Below are positions 12,202 through 21,944 of a stretch of DNA of 64,000 bases, piece after piece. Within the stretch, counting starts at the first letter, position 1. The number at the start of each line of letters is the position of its first letter. The stretch lies in the NCBI RefSeq assembly GCF_019693445.1, contig NZ_JAHRBL010000001.1, positions 248,001 to 312,000 of the forward strand, in the 5' to 3' direction. This DNA comes from Deinococcus aquaedulcis (GTDB lineage Bacteria; Deinococcota; Deinococci; Deinococcales; Deinococcaceae). The notes below the pieces were generated by a model. That model did not search any database, was not told where the DNA came from, and was given only the letters and a program-made list of their open reading frames with translations. Made by a program: the position numbers and the translations under genes.

Positions 12202-12603
12202 TCAGTCCCCGGTTGTGTTCACCATATGCACGGCCACGCGCGACAGCGCCGCGTACAGCTCGCGGGCCTCGGCCTCCCCAATGTCGGTGGTTTCACGCAG
12301 GGCCGTGTTCATGCAGGCCAGCCACGCGCGGGCGCGTGCCGGCGTGATGGGAAAGGGCAGGTGGCGGGCGCGCAGGCGGGGGTGCCCGTAGCGCTCGTGG
12401 TACAGCGGCGGGCCGCCCAGAAAGCCGGTGAGAAAGGCCAACTGTTTTTCGGCCGTCTCGGTGAGGTCCGCTGGGAAGATGGGGGCGAGGTCCGGGTGCG
12501 CCGCCACATGGCCGTAAAAACGCGTGACCAGCGCCGAGAGCGCCTGTGGCCCAATGCGCTCGTACAGGCTGCCGCCAGGATGCAGCGAGAGGGGAGCCGT
12601 CAT
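12202..12603 (-). CDS. Group II truncated haemoglobin
   Basis: A 133-residue globin with the short two-over-two fold: YERIGPQALSALVTRFYGHV at the N-terminus, HPDLAPIFP, then LTGFLGGPPLYHERYGHPRL. The proximal His lies in RARHLPFPI, and AWLACMNTAL follows. This is the TrHbO pattern. Likely roles are oxygen or nitric oxide chemistry in the cytosol. TAGCCT lies exactly 6 nt before the ATG, so the mRNA should be leaderless. It is monocistronic between the DAHP synthase and the barstar remnant. Confidence 0.92.
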   Translation of the reverse strand: MTAPLSLHPGGSLYERIGPQALSALVTRFYGHVAAHPDLAPIFPADLTETAEKQLAFLTGFLGGPPLYHERYGHPRLRARHLPFPITPARARAWLACMNTALRETTDIGEAEARELYAALSRVAVHMVNTTGD

Positions 12604-12609
12604 GGGGTC

Positions 12610-12615
12610 AGGCTA
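12610..12615 (-). promoter_or_regulatory. Leaderless -10 box of the truncated haemoglobin
   Basis: TAGCCT followed by 6 nt and the ATG at 12603. Confidence 0.75.
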
Positions 12616-12661
12616 GCGCGCAGGGGCCGGGGCAATGGTTGGGTTCGACCGGATGTCGAGA

Positions 12662-12862
12662 TCACTCAAAGGTCAGGCCAATCGTCTCAGCCTCTCTGCC
12701 GATGGCCCTGAGCAAGGCTCCATCACGCACGGTGGGGAGGGAGGCACTCCGAATGAAGCAGACTTCGTCGGCATCTGGCCAGCCCAGACCGCCCCACAGG
12801 GCGTCGCGGAAGGCATCAAGGCTGCGCCCGAAGCCAGAGTGCTCCACTTGCACGCCTTGCAC
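12662..12862 (-). pseudogene. Barstar-like (ribonuclease inhibitor) remnant
   Basis: The minus strand reads VEHSGFGRSLDAFRDALW, then GLGWPDADEV, and ends AETIGLTFE at 12662. The GRSLDAFRDAL block followed by a hydrophobic strand, a helix and a final strand is the C-terminal two-thirds of barstar-family proteins. The N-terminal strand and helix are missing: an in-frame TGA lies a few codons before the only possible start (GTG 12862), and the other frames upstream do not restore it. There is no ribosome site and no partner ribonuclease nearby. A short functional inhibitor cannot be excluded. Confidence 0.5.
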
Positions 12863-12984
12863 AGACGCTGCTCAGAACGCCTGTTCAGCGCCGACCCCGC
12901 CACAGTCCCCCACTTTGATCTGCCCCCCCATGCTGTCCAGGGTTCAGCTCAGCTTGCGTAATCGGCTGAGCCCCCATCCTGGGG

Positions 12985-13017
12985 CCAAAAAAAACCGGTG
13001 CCGCGTCTGGGCACCGG
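12985..13017 (-). terminator. Terminator of the ABC exporter operon
   Basis: An 8-bp GC-rich stem (CCGGTGCC at 12995-13002 with 13010-13017) is followed on the minus strand by a run of eight T residues. Confidence 0.9.
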
Positions 13018-13038
13018 AGAAGAGGCCTTGGCCCCGCC

Positions 13039-13812
13039 CTACACGTCGCGGCGGTCGAAGGCGAAGATGCTCATCAGACCGAAGCCAGCGGTGTAGATCA
13101 GCAGCAGAATCAGGGGCTGCAGAATATCGCCCTGCTGCACGTACAGGTTCAGGTGGCTGGTCAGCAGAATGCGCTGAATGGCGTCGGGCAGCACTACCAG
13201 CAGCCGCATCACGATCAGGGCGGCAAAGGTCGCCAGGGCGGCGGCGGCCGTGTTCAGGTACAGCACCCCGAACAGCAGCGAGAGCGCCGCAATGGGCATC
13301 AGCACCACGCCCGCCAGCACCGAGCCGCGCAGCACCTCGGCGAAGGCGGCGTCCGGGCTCAGCTGGCCCACGCCCACAAAGAGCCCCGGCCCCAGGCCCG
13401 TACCCCCGGCAAAGCTGCCAAAGCCCAGTGGAATCCCCGCAATCAGCGAGCCCAGCACCGTGGTGAAAATCAGCAGGAAGGGATAGGTCAGCGCCACGAT
13501 CAGCTTGCTGGCAATCACCTTGGTGCGGTCCACCGGCCGCAGCAGCAGCGGCGCCAGCGTGCCCTGCGCCACCTCGGAGCCGATCATCTCGGCCACTGTG
13601 ACGGCAATGAAAAGGGGCAGCAGATACCCGATGGTCACGCCAATGCTCACGGCGGGCAGCTGCCAGCCGCTGGTCAGCTTGACCTGAATCAGCTGGTCCA
13701 GCCGGGGCGCAAAGGCCCACAGCAGCGGCAGCAGGAACGTGACCAGCAGGGCCAGCCGCACGCTGCGCGCACCGAACAGCTTGCGGAATTCCAGGGTCAG
13801 CAGCGTCAGCAT
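13039..13812 (-). CDS. ABC transporter permease (ABC-2 type)
   Basis: A 257-residue integral membrane protein with about six hydrophobic segments (for example [33 protein letters not shown] and [17 protein letters not shown]). The segment [28 protein letters not shown] is typical of ABC-2 exporters that follow a regulatable ATPase. It pairs with the ATPase encoded 40 bp upstream and shares its terminator. The substrate cannot be told; small two-component systems of this type often export antibiotics or lipids. The start follows a weak GGAG. Confidence 0.88.
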   Translation of the reverse strand: MLTLLTLEFRKLFGARSVRLALLVTFLLPLLWAFAPRLDQLIQVKLTSGWQLPAVSIGVTIGYLLPLFIAVTVAEMIGSEVAQGTLAPLLLRPVDRTKVIASKLIVALTYPFLLIFTTVLGSLIAGIPLGFGSFAGGTGLGPGLFVGVGQLSPDAAFAEVLRGSVLAGVVLMPIAALSLLFGVLYLNTAAAALATFAALIVMRLLVVLPDAIQRILLTSHLNLYVQQGDILQPLILLLIYTAGFGLMSIFAFDRRDV

Positions 13813-13852
13813 GGGGCGCTCCGGGTCACGGGCAGGGGGGCACGGTCAGTCA

Positions 13853-14791
13853 TCAGGCTTGCTCCACACGTTCGCGGTAGTACTCGTACAGGTCAAAGTG
13901 GTCTGGGCTGGCTTCAAAGACCCGGATGCCTTCCTGGTGCAGGTGACTCAGGGCATCGGGCACGCGGGCTTCGCCGCCCAGGTGGGCGATGGCGTAGGGC
14001 GTGCGGGTGGACACGCGGCGCACAAAGGGCAGCCGCTCCAGCACCGCCGCCGCGCCCACCGGGTCGTCCACCCGGAAGCGGTAGGCCGCCTGCCGGGCGC
14101 GCAGGTCCACGGTGTCCACCAGTCGCCCGCCGGTCAGGATGCCCACGGTGTGCGCGTAGGTGGCAATCTCGCGCAGGTGGTGGGTGGAGAGCACCACCGC
14201 GCAGCCGCTGGTGGCGAGGCTGGTCACAATGCGGTGAATCAGGCCGATGCCCAGGGGGTCCAGGCCGCTGGTGGGCTCGTCCAGAATCAGCACCTTGGGT
14301 TCGGCCAGCATGGCGCTCGCCACGCCCAGGCGCTGACGCTGACCCAGCGAATATTCGCCCACCTTCTTGTCGGCCATGCGGGTCAGTTCCAGCAGCGCCA
14401 GCACCTCGCGGATGCGGTCCCGGCTGATGCGCCGCCCGCCCGGGGCCATGGCCGCCAGATTGGCGTGCACCTGCAGGTTCTGCGTGCCGGTGAACTGAGG
14501 ATAGAACTTGGCCGGGGCCTCCACCACCGCGCCCAGGTAAGCGCGGGCGCGCTGGCCATCCAGATGCACGTCGCGCCCCAGCAGCCGCACCTCGCCGTCC
14601 GACGGAAAGGCGAGGCCCGTCATGGCGCGAATCAGCGTGGTTTTGCCCGCGCCGTTGGGGCCGGTCAGGGCGTATACCTCGCCGGGCATGACGGTCAGGT
14701 GCACGTCCTCCAGGACGCTGTTTGAACCGTATCTCTTGTACAGCCCCCGCACCTCGATGGCTGGGGTGGCTGGGCCACCTTGTTTCGTCAC
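13853..14791 (-). CDS. ABC transporter ATP-binding protein
   Basis: 312 residues from GTG 14791 (read [22 protein letters not shown]). That start was chosen because TACGCT lies exactly 6 nt upstream, although an in-frame GTG exists at 14809. Walker A is GPNGAGKTT, the signature is [11 protein letters not shown], Walker B is [15 protein letters not shown] and the switch His is in [10 protein letters not shown]. The extra C-terminal domain of about 90 residues is common in exporter ATPases. It forms the energy-coupling half of the exporter with the downstream permease. Confidence 0.93.
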   Translation of the reverse strand: MTKQGGPATPAIEVRGLYKRYGSNSVLEDVHLTVMPGEVYALTGPNGAGKTTLIRAMTGLAFPSDGEVRLLGRDVHLDGQRARAYLGAVVEAPAKFYPQFTGTQNLQVHANLAAMAPGGRRISRDRIREVLALLELTRMADKKVGEYSLGQRQRLGVASAMLAEPKVLILDEPTSGLDPLGIGLIHRIVTSLATSGCAVVLSTHHLREIATYAHTVGILTGGRLVDTVDLRARQAAYRFRVDDPVGAAAVLERLPFVRRVSTRTPYAIAHLGGEARVPDALSHLHQEGIRVFEASPDHFDLYEYYRERVEQA

Positions 14792-14797
14792 CTGCCC

Positions 14798-14803
14798 AGC
14801 GTA
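14798..14803 (-). promoter_or_regulatory. Leaderless -10 box of the ABC exporter operon
   Basis: TACGCT, 6 nt before the GTG at 14791. It decides the start codon of the ATPase gene. Confidence 0.75.
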
Positions 14804-14844
14804 ACTCACGATTTGGTGCGGTGCTCTTACAAGTGGCTCATGGG

Positions 14845-14886
14845 AAGCGTGGGGGGTGGAGTGTGGAGCGTGGTGGGAAGGCGGTG
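14845..14886 (+). repeat. Single arm of period-7 units
   Basis: Six tandem 7-mers such as AAGCGTG and GAGCGTG run without an inverted partner nearby. The unit is the same as in the hairpin array at 41317-41363. Confidence 0.55.
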
Positions 14887-14921
14887 CGGCGCCAGGCGCT
14901 GAGGTGGGGAAGACGAGAGAA

Positions 14922-14947
14922 ACCCCCGGCCAGTTGGGGCCGGGGGG
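14922..14947 (-). terminator. Terminator of the sodC-propeller operon
   Basis: CCCCCGGC at 14923-14930 pairs with GCCGGGGG. The minus-strand transcript then continues into a TTTCTCT tract, about 75 bp past the stop at 15022. Confidence 0.7.
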
Positions 14948-15021
14948 GAAGAGAGCGCCTGTTGTGGCTCTGCCTCAGCGGGCGTGCGGGTCAGCCGCAG
15001 GGTTTCTCTGCGTGGCGCTGC

Positions 15022-16458
15022 TCAGAACTTCTTGAAGCGGGTGAGCTTGAAAGGCGTCTCGGGGGTGCCGCCCTGCAGCTTGTCCAGTTGCGACTGCGTG
15101 ACCACGAGGTCGCCGCCGATGGCCGCCAGGGTGGCGGGAAAGCGCAGGCCGGTCACGGGCTCTTCGGCTACCAGGGTGCCGGCCGTGTAGTCGGCGTTCA
15201 GGCTGATCTTGCTGACCACCTGATCCTTATTGCGCGCCACGTACAGGGTGCGGCCGTCCAGCAGCAGCCCGTCGCCGTTGACCAGACCGCCCATCACCTT
15301 GCGAACCGCCTTGGTGCGCAGGTCAATCCGCCACAGCTCGCCGGTGTTCAGCTGAATGGTGAGCAGGGCGCGGCCGTCCGGCGTGGCCACAATGCCGTTC
15401 AGGTTGATGCCGGGGCCGTACTTGATCGGCGTGCCGCCCAGGTTCAGCCACGCGCTGAGCTTCAGGTCCGGGCTGACGCGGAAGATCACGGGCCGGAAGG
15501 AATCCGTCACGTAGGCCGAGCCGTCGGGGCCGAAAGCGAGGTCGTTGATGAACTTGTTGGGCGATTTGGGCGTGTCCAGAATCGCCAGCGGGAAGCCGTC
15601 TGGGGAAAAGACGCTGATCTTGCCGGTTGCCCCACCTGCCGACCACACCCGGCTCTGGGTGTCCACCTTCAGGCCCAACGAGGAGGCCCGGCCCTGGCCG
15701 CCGCCCTCGTTGAACTTGCTGACCGCCCCAGTGCTGGCATTGATGGCGTAAATCGTGCCAGTGGCCGCGCTGCCTGTAAACAGGAGCCCCCGCTTGGCGT
15801 CGTAGGCCACGCCTTCAGGAAAGTCCTGTGGGCCGGGCAGCGGGTAGTCGCGCGCACTGTAGTTGTCGCGGGTGATCACGCCGCAGCGTTCGCGCGCGCC
15901 CGTCATGCCGGACGGATCGCTCTTGTAGTCATCGGGGCGGGCGTGAATCACCAGCGAGCGGTTCAGCACCCCGTTCATGCCAGTCAGGCTGGACTTCTGA
16001 GTGGTGAAGCTGGCGGTGCCGGTGCCGTCAGCGCCCACAGTCAGCATGGGCAGGTCGCCGCCGTGGCCGTACTTGTTCCCAGCCTGGGGGTCGTCGTGGT
16101 TGCGGCTCATGCCGGGGTCAAAGTGGCCGCCCGCGCCGCCAAAGGGCACCACGGTGTTCGTGGCCGGGTCAATGCCCGGGGTGCAGCGCCCGAACTCGTG
16201 GATGTGCATGCCGTGCTGCCCTGGCGTCAGGCCGGACACGCGCACGGTGACGCGCATGCCCATCCCCTGCTGCTCGAAAGTGGCGGTGCCCAGCACCTGC
16301 CCGGCTGTGTCGCGCAGGGCGGCCGTGGCCTTCAGGGGTGTGCTGGCGGGGGCCGCCATCGCCAGCATGTCCATGCCACCAGCCAGCGCCGCACCTGCCG
16401 CCGCGCCCAGCGCCAGCAGCCCCAGCACGGCCTGTTTGGCAAAAGCCCTTCTCATCAC
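15022..16458 (-). CDS. Secreted Cu/Zn superoxide dismutase fused to a beta-propeller
   Basis: A 478-residue exported protein with a signal peptide (LGLLALGAAAGAALAGG). Residues about 40-195 are a Cu/Zn superoxide dismutase. The copper pair is in HGMHIHEFGRC, the bridging His in GGHFDPG, zinc ligands in NHDDP and YGHGGDLP, and the last copper His and active-site Arg in SLVIHARPDDY...GARERCGVI. Two Cys could form the usual disulfide. Residues about 205-478 are an SMP-30/NHL-type propeller with repeated YVTDSF and TPDGRALL blades. The fusion suggests extracytoplasmic superoxide removal plus binding or oxidation of a small molecule. Its start overlaps the stop of the PQQ-type dehydrogenase by 4 nt, so both are made together. 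Confidence 0.93.
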   Translation of the reverse strand: MMRRAFAKQAVLGLLALGAAAGAALAGGMDMLAMAAPASTPLKATAALRDTAGQVLGTATFEQQGMGMRVTVRVSGLTPGQHGMHIHEFGRCTPGIDPATNTVVPFGGAGGHFDPGMSRNHDDPQAGNKYGHGGDLPMLTVGADGTGTASFTTQKSSLTGMNGVLNRSLVIHARPDDYKSDPSGMTGARERCGVITRDNYSARDYPLPGPQDFPEGVAYDAKRGLLFTGSAATGTIYAINASTGAVSKFNEGGGQGRASSLGLKVDTQSRVWSAGGATGKISVFSPDGFPLAILDTPKSPNKFINDLAFGPDGSAYVTDSFRPVIFRVSPDLKLSAWLNLGGTPIKYGPGINLNGIVATPDGRALLTIQLNTGELWRIDLRTKAVRKVMGGLVNGDGLLLDGRTLYVARNKDQVVSKISLNADYTAGTLVAEEPVTGLRFPATLAAIGGDLVVTQSQLDKLQGGTPETPFKLTRFKKF

Positions 16459-17693
16459 TGGCCTCCCGTGTACATCACGCGGTAGAGCACGCCGCTCTGG
16501 TCATCGGTGAACAGCAGGCTGCCGTCGGTGTAGGTCGCCACGCCCGCCACGCGGCCGAATTGCTTCCACAGGCCGTCCTGGGCGTCCTGAAACACGAAGC
16601 CGGTCACGAAAGGCTCAATGCGCTCAGGCTTGTTCTGTGCGTCGAACACCAGCCGGGCAATCTCGTAGCCGCTAGGCTCTGCGCGGTTCCAAGACCCCCG
16701 GTAGGCGATAAAGGCGTCGTTGCGCATGTCGGCCGGGAACTGCGTGCCGGTGTAGTAGTTCAGGGCAATGGCGGCGGCGTGCGCGGTGTAGTTCAGCACG
16801 CTGCCCTGGGTGCCCGCGCAGTAGGCCTCCTTGGCCACCTTGCCGGGAATGTTGCCCACGTTCACGTATGGGTCGGGCTGACGGTCCCCGTAGCAGAAGG
16901 GCCAGCCGTAATTCTTGCCGCGCTCGATCACGTTGATTTCCTCGGGCGGGATGTTGTCGCCGTGCCAGTCGCTGCCCTGGTCGGCGCCGTACAGCACGCC
17001 GCTCACCGGGTGCCAGCCAAAGCCAATGGTGTGGCGCAGGCCCCGGGCGTACACCTCGCGGGTTTTGCCGTCTGGGGCAATACGCAGAATGGTCGCTTCT
17101 TCGGGGTTGGGCGTGGGGGCGTCGTTGTTGGTGGAGCCAAAGCTGGCGTACAGGTAGCCGTCCGGGCCCCATTTCAGGGTGCGGGCAGGGTGCTGCCCGG
17201 CGTCCGGGAAGCCGTCGGCAAACACGCGCGGCACGCTCAGGGTGCCGTCCTTGGCCATGTCCATCACCCAGATGGTTTTCTCGCCCACCACGTACAGCTT
17301 GTTGTCTTTCACGTCCAGGCCGTGCGCCAGCTTCAGGTTCTGGGCCACCTGTTTGCGCTCGGTGGCCTCGATCTTGCCGTCCTTGTTGACGTCTTTCATG
17401 TACCACACGTCGTTCTGCTGGCGGCGGGTGAGGTAGATACCGCCGTCGGGCATCACGTAGAGCATGCGGGCGTTGCCCAGGCCGGTGGCCATCACCTTCA
17501 GGGTGAAGCCGGCGGGCACCTTCAGCCGCGCCAGTTTGTCCGGCGTGAATTCCAGCGCGGTGGGTTCGTTGCGCGTGGCCGTCACGGTGGCTGGCGGCTC
17601 CGAGGGCGGCAGGGGGCGTGGCGTGGGGGGCGCGCTCTGGGCCAGGGCAGAGGCGGTGAGCAGGGCACTCAGGGTCAGCAGGGAAAGACGCAT
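16455..17693 (-). CDS. Secreted PQQ-dependent sugar dehydrogenase-like propeller
   Basis: 412 residues from the ATG at 17693, where GAGG lies 8 nt upstream and the sequence opens as a signal peptide (MRLSLLTLSALLTASALAQ). The body is a glucose/sorbosone dehydrogenase-type six-bladed propeller: VPAGFTLKVMATGLGNARML, LKLAHGLDV, LYASFGSTNND, GLRHTIGFGWHPVSG, GADQGSDWHGDNIPPEEIN and GSWNRAEPSGYEI. A calcium-like DVNKDGKIEA loop is present. The family oxidises sugars with PQQ, but many members lack a proven substrate. It is the first gene of a coupled pair with the sodC-propeller fusion. The lipoprotein at 28003 is a paralogue. Confidence 0.9.
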   Translation of the reverse strand: MRLSLLTLSALLTASALAQSAPPTPRPLPPSEPPATVTATRNEPTALEFTPDKLARLKVPAGFTLKVMATGLGNARMLYVMPDGGIYLTRRQQNDVWYMKDVNKDGKIEATERKQVAQNLKLAHGLDVKDNKLYVVGEKTIWVMDMAKDGTLSVPRVFADGFPDAGQHPARTLKWGPDGYLYASFGSTNNDAPTPNPEEATILRIAPDGKTREVYARGLRHTIGFGWHPVSGVLYGADQGSDWHGDNIPPEEINVIERGKNYGWPFCYGDRQPDPYVNVGNIPGKVAKEAYCAGTQGSVLNYTAHAAAIALNYYTGTQFPADMRNDAFIAYRGSWNRAEPSGYEIARLVFDAQNKPERIEPFVTGFVFQDAQDGLWKQFGRVAGVATYTDGSLLFTDDQSGVLYRVMYTGGQ

Positions 17694-18096
17694 GAAAGGA
17701 CCTCGGGCGGCGCGGACACCAGAAATCGCCCCCAAACAGCCTGGACCCCGGCCAGCGAAGAAACGGGCAGGGAAAGTACGGAAGGGGGCGGCGCCGCACC
17801 GGGCGTAGAACGAGGCCAACTTAAGGGCCACCCCAGGGCCACAGTGGGGGGATTCGTACCTTCTGAGGGCCGCTTTAGCGTGGCCTCAAGGCGGGCTGAA
17901 GGCCAGCTTCAGGTGTTGAACTGTAAGCGGCTGTGTTTCCAAACCATCCAGAGCAGCACTGGATGTTCCCCACAGCCAGCCCCTTCCAACGCCAATTCCC
18001 GGCAATCCTTATCTTCTCCTCTCTGCTGCGCCGTGCTGCGAGTCCTTCCGTCTGGAGATAGACCGTCGTACATGCTGGAACTGCTTGGAGGCCGGA
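17694..18096. other. Spacer upstream of the PQQ-type gene, containing a degraded repeat
   Basis: This 403-bp stretch has no convincing gene. It holds the upstream region of the dehydrogenase and, at about 17938-18082, a decayed copy of the small nontandem repeat. Confidence 0.6.
17938..18082 (-). repeat. Diverged copy of the small nontandem repeat
   Basis: Minus-strand 18055-18015 reads CGGAAGGACTCGCAGCACGG and then GCAGCAGAGAG, close to the core of the copies at 4661 and 44591. Remnants of the ends are TTCCAGCATG (near 18080) and GGATGGTTTGGAAA (near 17940), giving about 145 bp. The end assignments are tentative. Confidence 0.5.
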
Positions 18097-18945
18097 TCAG
18101 CGCACGAACAGGGGCAGGGCACTGGGGGCCACCGCGCCCGCTGCCACCGCCCGGCGGTGCAACTCCTGCACGGCCCGCTCGCCTTCTTCGCCCACATCGA
18201 GGCTGAAGGCGTTCACGTACAGGTCAATGTGCGCCTGCATCACCTCCTCAGACAGTTCGGCGGCGTGCTGGCGCACGTAGGCCTTGGAGGCCTGCGGGTG
18301 GGCGTAGGCATACTCCAGGCTCTGGCGCACCGCCTCGTTCAGTTGCCCCTGCAGGTCGTGCGGCAGGTCGCGGCGCACCAGAATGGCGCCCAGCGGCAGC
18401 GGCAGCCCAGTTTCGCCTTCCCACCACGCGCCCAGATCCAGCCGTTTGTGCAGGCCGTGCTGGGGGTAGGTAAAGCGCGACTCGTGGATGATCAGCCCGG
18501 CGTCCACCCTCTGGCCGCCCAGCTCGCCGCGCGCCACCGCCGGCATAATTTCGTCATAGCGGGCCCGCACCACCTGCACCTGCGGAAAGACCAGCCGCAG
18601 CAGCAGTTCGGCGGTCGTCAGGGCGCCGGGGGAAATGACGGTGCGGCCGTTCAGATCTTCCACGTCGCCCCGCGTCACGATCAGGGGGCCCACCCCCCGG
18701 CCCAGAGCGCCGCCCGAGCGCAGCGCCACGTAGGTGTCCATCACCTCAAAGTAGGCGCGGTAGCTGATCTTGGTCATGGGCAGGCGCCCGGTCACCGCCC
18801 AGTCGTTCAGGGTCTGCACGTCTTCAAGCACCTCGCGCACCGGCAGCGGTGCGGGCACCAGCCCGGCGTGCAGCGCATGAAAAATAAAGGTGTCATTCGG
18901 GCACAGCGAGTACCCCAGGTCAAGCACAGTGGGCAGGGTCGTCAT
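18097..18945 (-). CDS. mqnD: 1,4-dihydroxy-6-naphthoate synthase
   Basis: A 282-residue enzyme of the futalosine route of menaquinone synthesis, cleaving cyclic dehypoxanthinyl futalosine to dihydroxynaphthoate. The fold is that of a periplasmic-binding-protein-like MqnA/MqnD. The opening LGYSLCPNDTFIFHAL and the blocks RLPMTKISYRAYF, VISPGALTTAELLLRL, DAGLIIHESRFTY and LGAILVRRDLP are characteristic. Deinococci lack the classical Men pathway, so this fits. TACCCT lies 7 nt before the ATG, which makes it leaderless or nearly so. No other mqn gene is in the window. Confidence 0.93.
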   Translation of the reverse strand: MTTLPTVLDLGYSLCPNDTFIFHALHAGLVPAPLPVREVLEDVQTLNDWAVTGRLPMTKISYRAYFEVMDTYVALRSGGALGRGVGPLIVTRGDVEDLNGRTVISPGALTTAELLLRLVFPQVQVVRARYDEIMPAVARGELGGQRVDAGLIIHESRFTYPQHGLHKRLDLGAWWEGETGLPLPLGAILVRRDLPHDLQGQLNEAVRQSLEYAYAHPQASKAYVRQHAAELSEEVMQAHIDLYVNAFSLDVGEEGERAVQELHRRAVAAGAVAPSALPLFVR

Positions 18946-19069
18946 GGCGCCCAGGGTACGCCGGAGCGTCCGGGACCTTGGCCTCCCCGGCTCCGGTTGC
19001 TGGCCTGGCCGGTGCAGCCTGCTGAAGGTGCCGTAAGGCCGGATTCAGGCAGATGGCCCCGTGGGCCGC

Positions 19070-19075
19070 TAGCCT
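19070..19075 (+). promoter_or_regulatory. Leaderless -10 box of the secreted protein at 19082
   Basis: TAGCCT, then 6 nt, then the ATG at 19082. Confidence 0.75.
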
Positions 19076-19081
19076 GGGCCC

Positions 19082-19612
19082 ATGTCTGCCCCTGCCCGCG
19101 TGGCCCTGCTGACCCTGAGTGTCTGTGCGTCCCTGCTGGCGCCGCCCGCCCAGGCGGGCGGCGCAGGGGCGCCGCGTCCATCTGTGGTGGGCTGCCGCCC
19201 CGGGTATGTTCGCCCCAACTTTGCCACCCTGAACCGGGAACTGGCGCAGGCCCGGGCCATCTGGGCGGCCCAGGGCCTGACCCGCTACCGCTACGAGGTG
19301 CGGCAGGTGGCCGCCCCGGTGCTGCTGTCGGCCACACAGGTCATGGTGCGTGATGGGGCCGTGGTGGCGCTGAACCTGCTGCCTGGGGAGGCCGGTCAGC
19401 CCAATCCGCTAGCCCGCCTCACGGTCGAGGGCCGTTTTGACAGCCTTGCCCAGACGCTGCGGTATCAGGCCACGTTGCCCTGCCCAGAGGTGCGGATTCG
19501 CTACGACCCGGCGCTGGGCTTTCCGGTGTACCTGTACAGCGGCCAGGGCGATGGCGGCGTGGCCGATGGCTTTGGCGAGTGGACCGTCTCGGGCTTCACC
19601 CCGCTTCCCTGA
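19082..19612 (+). CDS. Secreted protein of unknown function (DUF6174-like)
   Basis: A 176-residue protein with a signal peptide (VALLTLSVCASLLAPPAQA). The mature part begins with a helix (TLNRELAQARAIWAAQGL) and then YRYEVRQVAA, followed by paired beta strands, a pattern like the DUF6174 family of small exported proteins. Two Cys lie near VGCRPGY and LPCPEV. The function is not known. It is leaderless by promoter position and stands between mqnD (divergent) and trxB without being coupled to either. Confidence 0.75.
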   Translation: MSAPARVALLTLSVCASLLAPPAQAGGAGAPRPSVVGCRPGYVRPNFATLNRELAQARAIWAAQGLTRYRYEVRQVAAPVLLSATQVMVRDGAVVALNLLPGEAGQPNPLARLTVEGRFDSLAQTLRYQATLPCPEVRIRYDPALGFPVYLYSGQGDGGVADGFGEWTVSGFTPLP

Positions 19613-19675
19613 AGATCTGAAGTGCTTTAAAAAACAAACTGTGCATGGCTGACCATCGCGAATCGTGGCCGGTGG

Positions 19676-19681
19676 TACGCT
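19676..19681 (+). promoter_or_regulatory. Leaderless -10 box of trxB
   Basis: TACGCT, then 6 nt, then the ATG at 19688. Confidence 0.75.
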
Positions 19682-19687
19682 TCATCC

Positions 19688-20656
<969 letters not shown>

Positions 20657-20670
20657 TCCCGGCGCTGCCT

Positions 20671-20705
20671 GCCCCGCCCGTGCCCTGTGCGCGGGCGGGC
20701 TTTGC
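20671..20705 (+). terminator. Terminator of trxB
   Basis: The CCCGCCCG arm pairs with CGGGCGGG around a short loop, followed by CTTT. It overlaps the upstream edge of the next gene's promoter. Confidence 0.65.
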
Positions 20706-20706
20706 G

Positions 20707-20712
20707 TATCCT
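20707..20712 (+). promoter_or_regulatory. Leaderless -10 box of the HD protein gene
   Basis: TATCCT, then 6 nt, then the ATG at 20719. It sits at the very end of the trxB terminator. Confidence 0.75.
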
Positions 20713-20718
20713 CTGGGT

Positions 20719-21234
20719 ATGCCGCACCGCACCCTCAGCGCCCGCATTCGCCGCAAGGTGAATGGCTACCGCGCCAAGGCCCGTCGGCTGTGGCGCTCCA
20801 TGAGTCCCGAAGACGCCCAGCCCGATGACGCCTGGGCCCAGCACCACCTGACCGGTGCCGAGGCCCGCGTGTACCAGAGCATGGACCCCCGTGACCGCGA
20901 GCACGCCTGCCGCGTGGCCCGCCACCTGCTGCGCGAGCACCCGGGCGCCGACGCCGAACTGGTGGCCGCCGCCCTGCTGCACGACTGCGGCAAAAGCCTG
21001 CGCCCCTATTACCTGTGGGAGCGCGTGGCCGTGGGCCTGATTCCCAACCGCCTGACCCGCCTGCTGCCGCCCGTGGGCGCCCTGGGCATCCGCGCCCACC
21101 ACCCCGAACTGGGTGCCCGCCTGCTGGCCCACGCCGGCGCCCGCCCCCGCGTGGCCCGCCTGGTGGCTCGCCACCACCATCCCGGCGGCGACCCGGACGC
21201 CGCATTGCTGCATCTGTACGACGATCAGGAGTGA
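20719..21234 (+). CDS. HD-domain phosphohydrolase
   Basis: 171 residues from the ATG at 20719. A basic N-terminal segment ([18 protein letters not shown]) precedes an HD domain: [14 protein letters not shown], the metal motif [10 protein letters not shown], then [13 protein letters not shown] and [16 protein letters not shown] proteins of this short kind hydrolyse phosphate esters, often nucleotides; the substrate is unknown. It is monocistronic and ends just before an inverted period-7 array. Confidence 0.82.
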   Translation: MPHRTLSARIRRKVNGYRAKARRLWRSMSPEDAQPDDAWAQHHLTGAEARVYQSMDPRDREHACRVARHLLREHPGADAELVAAALLHDCGKSLRPYYLWERVAVGLIPNRLTRLLPPVGALGIRAHHPELGARLLAHAGARPRVARLVARHHHPGGDPDAALLHLYDDQE

Positions 21235-21235
21235 A

Positions 21236-21305
21236 GGGGCTCTGGGCTCTGGGCCATGAGCCATGAGGAGCTCCGAAGCTCATGGCCCACGGCTCAGAGC
21301 TCACG
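21236..21305. repeat. Inverted array of period-7 units
   Basis: The left arm (21236-21270) is five 7-mers such as TGGGCTC and TGAGCCA. The right arm (21276-21303) has complementary 7-mers such as TGGCCCA and GAGCTCA. The arms are nearly contiguous, so the RNA would form a long hairpin. It lies between the HD gene and the bidirectional terminator at 21311. Confidence 0.75.
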
Positions 21306-21310
21306 GCCAG

Positions 21311-21347
21311 AAAAGCGCCCCCACCCGGTACAGGTGGGGGCGCTTTT
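21311..21347. terminator. Bidirectional terminator
   Basis: AAAAGCGCCCCCACC pairs perfectly with GGTGGGGGCGCTTTT around a 7-nt loop, with A and T tracts on both sides. It serves the convergent HD gene and slyD-like gene. Confidence 0.92.
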
Positions 21348-21357
21348 CCTTCAGCCT

Positions 21358-21837
<480 letters not shown>

Positions 21838-21944
21838 GGGGTCTCCGTTCCCCGGCCCGCCAGAGAAAGCGGAGGCGGCCGGGTGGGCGCTGGGGCCTGG
21901 GCGGAGTCTACCAAGGGGGGAGGGCGGGGTGCGGCGCGCCGCTG

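Noticed and set aside
12604..12660. A radiation/desiccation response motif near stress-type genes
   Set aside because: I looked for the long AT-rich palindrome of that motif upstream of trxB, the globin, the SNF2 gene and peroxiredoxin, and saw none.
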